In this document: one piece after another, positions 61,419 through 64,000 of the stretch
Numbering within the stretch: the stretch's first letter is position 1
How the letters are laid out: each line of letters begins with the position of its first letter
NCBI RefSeq assembly: GCF_009789575.1
Contig: NZ_CP046908.1
Coordinates: 744,001-808,000 of the forward strand
Direction of reading: 5' to 3'
DNA: 64,000 bases
Origin: Stappia indica
GTDB lineage: Bacteria; Pseudomonadota; Alphaproteobacteria; Rhizobiales; Stappiaceae
Notes under the pieces: generated by a model
What the model saw: only the letters and a program-made list of their open reading frames with translations
What the model was told of the DNA's origin: nothing
Database searches by the model: none
Made by a program: the position numbers and the translations under genes

Positions 61419-62408
61419 ATGCCCTATTTCAAGATAATACTGATCTTCGCAATCCTTGTTGTGGCATCTCTATTGCCAATCCCGAAATGGAATGAGCAGC
61501 CGCAGCCGCCAACTCCCAAGCAGGAAGAACAGCCGCAACCGGATTGCTCGATGAAAATCATCCTGTCGATGGTTGATGAATCCGTGCTTTACTGTGATCG
61601 GCGCCGGGCGAACTGCCGAAAGGAAAATATCCGCGCTGTTCTAACCGATCAAGGCAGCCAGGATCCCTTCAATGTCTTTGCCAGGGATGCCGAGACCGCC
61701 GTCATCGACGCCACCCAGAAAGCTTTTTGCACCCACGACACCGCAACACTTCCAGTGGTGGAACTGCATTTCATCAAACTCGGTCTCATCGGCAACGAAA
61801 GTCGGAAAGCTCAGTTCTACTCACTCATGAGCCCAATCAAAGGCTCGTATGCGGACATCCAGATCGACAACGAGCGCAATAGAATTGCGGCAACCATCAT
61901 CTGGAATCCTGTTGTTATGCTGCGAGACCAGATGAGCGTGGAACGGCACGATCTCGGGAAAAAGAACCCGTACATTCAAGCATACTTCGGAGGCCACCCC
62001 TCCCCAATAGACGAAAAAAAACTAAAATATTATACGAATGTATTCATCGAAACTGTCATCTTGGCCAAAACCCAGGAAGAAAAAGATGCGGAAAGAACGA
62101 AATTTCGAAAAGGCGCTCCTCCATTCATCTACACGCTCATAGAAAAGAGCGAGGGGAGGATACGGAACTCCACGCTCGGCTCTCCCCGGCTGGGAAGTCA
62201 CGACAGATCTCCAGAAGCGATGATCCGCCAAACCGCGGAAGAATTGATCTCCGCCTCCCGCCCCGGGTATTCCGCAATGGCAAGGGCTGCGATCGAACGA
62301 CGGCTTGAGGACGACACGACGATCCCGCTGAAGAGCATCGACGAGATCGACCGCCCAGATATTCGGGAGCTCTATCGGGCGGGCAAGTGGGGCGCACCGT
62401 CTCGGTGA
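61419..62408 (+). CDS. AT-richer membrane-anchored orphan protein
   Basis: A 329-residue protein of no recognised family. ATG 61419 begins a signal anchor (MPYFKIILIFAILVVASLLP), then a short Pro/Gln linker (QPQPPTPKQEEQPQP). The rest is predicted periplasmic, with four Cys residues in the first 60 mature residues (PDCSMK, LYCDRR, ANCRKE, AFCTHD). The last third is charged and helical. Base composition and codons (AAA, ATA, ATT) are much more AT-rich than in the flanking genes, as expected for recent transfer. No mobile-element ends are seen nearby. Confidence 0.7.
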   Translation: MPYFKIILIFAILVVASLLPIPKWNEQPQPPTPKQEEQPQPDCSMKIILSMVDESVLYCDRRRANCRKENIRAVLTDQGSQDPFNVFARDAETAVIDATQKAFCTHDTATLPVVELHFIKLGLIGNESRKAQFYSLMSPIKGSYADIQIDNERNRIAATIIWNPVVMLRDQMSVERHDLGKKNPYIQAYFGGHPSPIDEKKLKYYTNVFIETVILAKTQEEKDAERTKFRKGAPPFIYTLIEKSEGRIRNSTLGSPRLGSHDRSPEAMIRQTAEELISASRPGYSAMARAAIERRLEDDTTIPLKSIDEIDRPDIRELYRAGKWGAPSR

Positions 62409-62499
62409 AAAACCGCTCGCCATAACGGGGGTGAAGATTTGCGATCAGTCGGCCATGGCAGTGCTTGCACGCGCGCCCGGCCGGCCTATCTCCTTGCGC

Positions 62500-63387
62500 A
62501 TGAACATCTTTCTCACCGGCGGATCGGGCACGATCGGACGCGCCGTTCTCACCAGACTGATCGAACGCGGACACAAGGTCACGGCGCTGGCCCGTTCGCA
62601 GGCGAGCGCCGCGCTCCTGCAGGACGCCGGGGCGCAGCCGCTGCGGGGCGACATCGGCGACACCGCCACCTGGTGCGCGACCGCTCTGGCGGGCGATGCC
62701 CTCATCCACCTTGCCAACAGTTTCGACAGCGACGCAAAGGCGGCCGAAGAGGCCCTTGCGACGATCCTGGAGCGAACCCTGCCGGGACGCGGCTCTCCCT
62801 TCCGCTTCGTCTATACCGGCGGCATCTGGCTCTATCCGGATGCCCCACCGGCTCCGCTGCGCGAGAGCGTGCCCTTCTCGCCGATCCCCGCCTTCGACCA
62901 TGTCGCCGAGACGATAGGCAGGCTGGAACGGATCGACGCCCTGTCGCTCGCGGTTGTACATCCCGCCCTCGTCTGCGCGCCCGGTGCCGGGCCGCTGGAG
63001 GCGATGGCCGAGGCGGCGAGGACTGGCCAGCCTTTTGTCACCCGCGCCGGATCCGGCACGTTGTGGCCATTGGTCGAGGCCGGCGACCTGGCCGACCTTT
63101 ATGTGCGGGCCGTGGAATCGCAGGAGCAGTTGGCCGTCTTCGGTTGCGGGGTCGAGGCCGTTGCCGTCGGCCCCCTTGCCGCTCTCGTCGGCCGGCGCCT
63201 GGGCACGACGCTGTCGCTGGAGCGGGAGCCGGCGCCCACCGACTTGCCGCCGGACCTCGACATCTCCGCCGGCTATGCCCTGTCGCAACGGGTTTCGGGC
63301 GAAACGGCCAGGCAGCGGCTCGGTTGGCAGCCACGCTTCACCGACGCCGAAAGCCTCGTCCGCGCGCTTATCTCCGCATCGGACTGA
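62500..63387 (+). CDS. NAD-dependent epimerase/dehydratase family protein
   Basis: A 295-residue atypical short-chain dehydrogenase. The nucleotide-binding motif NIFLTGGSGTIGRAVLTRLI sits at residue 2. RFVYTGGIWLYPD holds the middle strand, but the catalytic YxxxK is not obvious there (HVAETIGRLERID), so it may be a non-catalytic or reduced member. It most likely acts on a nucleotide-linked or small carbonyl substrate. ATG 62500 (MNIFLTGG) is the family start; the open frame begins 23 codons earlier. Confidence 0.82.
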   Translation: MNIFLTGGSGTIGRAVLTRLIERGHKVTALARSQASAALLQDAGAQPLRGDIGDTATWCATALAGDALIHLANSFDSDAKAAEEALATILERTLPGRGSPFRFVYTGGIWLYPDAPPAPLRESVPFSPIPAFDHVAETIGRLERIDALSLAVVHPALVCAPGAGPLEAMAEAARTGQPFVTRAGSGTLWPLVEAGDLADLYVRAVESQEQLAVFGCGVEAVAVGPLAALVGRRLGTTLSLEREPAPTDLPPDLDISAGYALSQRVSGETARQRLGWQPRFTDAESLVRALISASD

Positions 63388-63414
63388 GCCGGCCCGCACC
63401 GGACCGCGCCGGGA

Positions 63415-64000
63415 TCAGTCCTCGTCCGCGAGCGCCACCACCGGCGCGCCCTGGTCGACCTGCGCGCCTTCCGTGACGAAGACCGTCTCGACGGTGCCGT
63501 CGCGCGGCGCGGTGATGGCGTGTTCCATCTTCATCGCCTCGACCACGGCCAGCCGCGCGCCCTTTTCCACCCGGTCGCCGGGCGCCACATCGACAGCGAT
63601 CACCTTGCCGTGCATCGGCGCCTTGACGGCGGATGCGCCTTCCGCGTCCTCTGCGACACGGGCGAGATGATCGACGAGGGCCACGCGCACGGCACGCCCC
63701 GCCTCAACCGCGTAGGTGCCGCGGTCGCTGCGCACCACGCGGCACGCGCCGGAAGCTGCCCCGCCGGCGACGGAAGCGGTACCGCCCTGCCACTCGATGG
63801 CGACCTCGCGCGGCTCGCCATCCACCTCGACGCGAACGCCGGTCTGCCGGCGGCCGGTGAGCTCGAACGCATTTGTTGCCGCGAAGGGGTCCTGCCAGCC
63901 GGAGGTCTCGGCCGCGGCTTCCGGCAGCACCAGCGCGGCGACGGCCGCGGCGATGGTCTCCTCGCCCACCTCGCCGGCCGTCAGCCGGGCAAGGTCGCGG
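63415..64000 (-). CDS. Biotin-containing acyl-CoA carboxylase subunit, C-terminal part (MccA-like)
   Basis: About 195 codons of a minus-strand gene whose start lies beyond the window. The visible part has a beta-strand linker domain (AFELTGRRQTGVRVEVDGEP) and a biotinyl domain with the acceptor Lys in VVEAMKMEHAITAP. This arrangement fits the alpha subunit of methylcrotonyl-CoA carboxylase, the step after isovaleryl-CoA dehydrogenase in leucine breakdown. A geranyl- or acetyl-CoA carboxylase cannot be excluded because the carboxylase part is outside. Confidence 0.75.
   Translation of the reverse strand, partial: RDLARLTAGEVGEETIAAAVAALVLPEAAAETSGWQDPFAATNAFELTGRRQTGVRVEVDGEPREVAIEWQGGTASVAGGAASGACRVVRSDRGTYAVEAGRAVRVALVDHLARVAEDAEGASAVKAPMHGKVIAVDVAPGDRVEKGARLAVVEAMKMEHAITAPRDGTVETVFVTEGAQVDQGAPVVALADED

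Overview
The window is GC-rich chromosomal DNA of an alphaproteobacterium. Gene content and order (pyrB-pyrC-plsY-dprA, topA-rnr-DUF983-Nudix-rpmG, divK-pleD-DUF3572-dinB, clpS-clpA, an EipB-like DUF1849 protein, a ScfR-type PccR) point to Hyphomicrobiales (Rhizobiales), perhaps a Stappiaceae-like marine lineage. The taxonomic placement is inference from gene content; no 16S rRNA, tRNA or CRISPR is seen. Two truncated genes mark the window edges: a DUF2059 protein at the left and the biotin-containing end of a methylcrotonyl-CoA-carboxylase-like subunit at the right.

Layout. 0.5-6.2 kb: rpiA, a soluble chemoreceptor with a PilZ domain, gatC-gatA and an NTF2-like protein. 6.3-8.5 kb: a dense array of composite palindromic repeats around one small membrane-anchored ORF. 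8.5-15.1 kb: UPF0173 hydrolase, ruvX, an AEC transporter, pyrB, a PyrC-like protein without the usual metal-binding HxH, plsY, dprA. 15.3-17.2 kb: a small ORF and a second, more diverged repeat array. 17.2-29.0 kb: a branched-chain/odd-chain acyl-CoA catabolic block: isovaleryl-CoA dehydrogenase with its MerR (LiuR-type) regulator, then PccR, the biotin transporter BioY, propionyl-CoA carboxylase (pccB, pccA) and methylmalonyl-CoA mutase. Three small genes (DUF4160, DUF2442 and an AT-rich HTH-like ORF) sit between pccB and pccA. 29.3-35.9 kb: topA, rnr, DUF983, Nudix, rpmG, most of them overlapping by 4 bp. 36-38.2 kb: a lipoprotein, two CTAG-bounded palindromic elements and an intact 821-bp IS5-family element inserted exactly at the end of pleD. 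38.2-42.6 kb: pleD-divK, DUF3572, HAD, dinB.

42.6-50.7 kb: a GntR regulator divergent from a glycosylasparaginase-like hydrolase and an orphan amino-acid-binding protein, then EipB-like, RidA, GDPD, a DUF482-type acyltransferase, HIT and GST. 50.9-54.9 kb: an AzlCD exporter and the ClpA/ClpS adaptor-unfoldase pair. 55.5-64 kb: a phasin with a probable PhaR-controlled promoter, a D,D-carboxypeptidase with a SPOR domain, a DnaJ/VWA pair, panC, DUF1489, an AT-richer orphan protein, an epimerase and the carboxylase fragment.

Functionally the central block is a coherent regulon: BioY supplies biotin to PccA, PccBA plus the mutase route propionyl-CoA to succinyl-CoA, and a cluster of TTTGCAAA-type boxes lies between pccR and bioY. 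The most notable non-genic signals are the mirrored BIME-like repeat arrays, the palindrome/IS junction that supplies the pleD stop codon, a PhaR-like box inside the phasin promoter spacer, and a dense GANTC (CcrM-site) cluster before the HIT gene.
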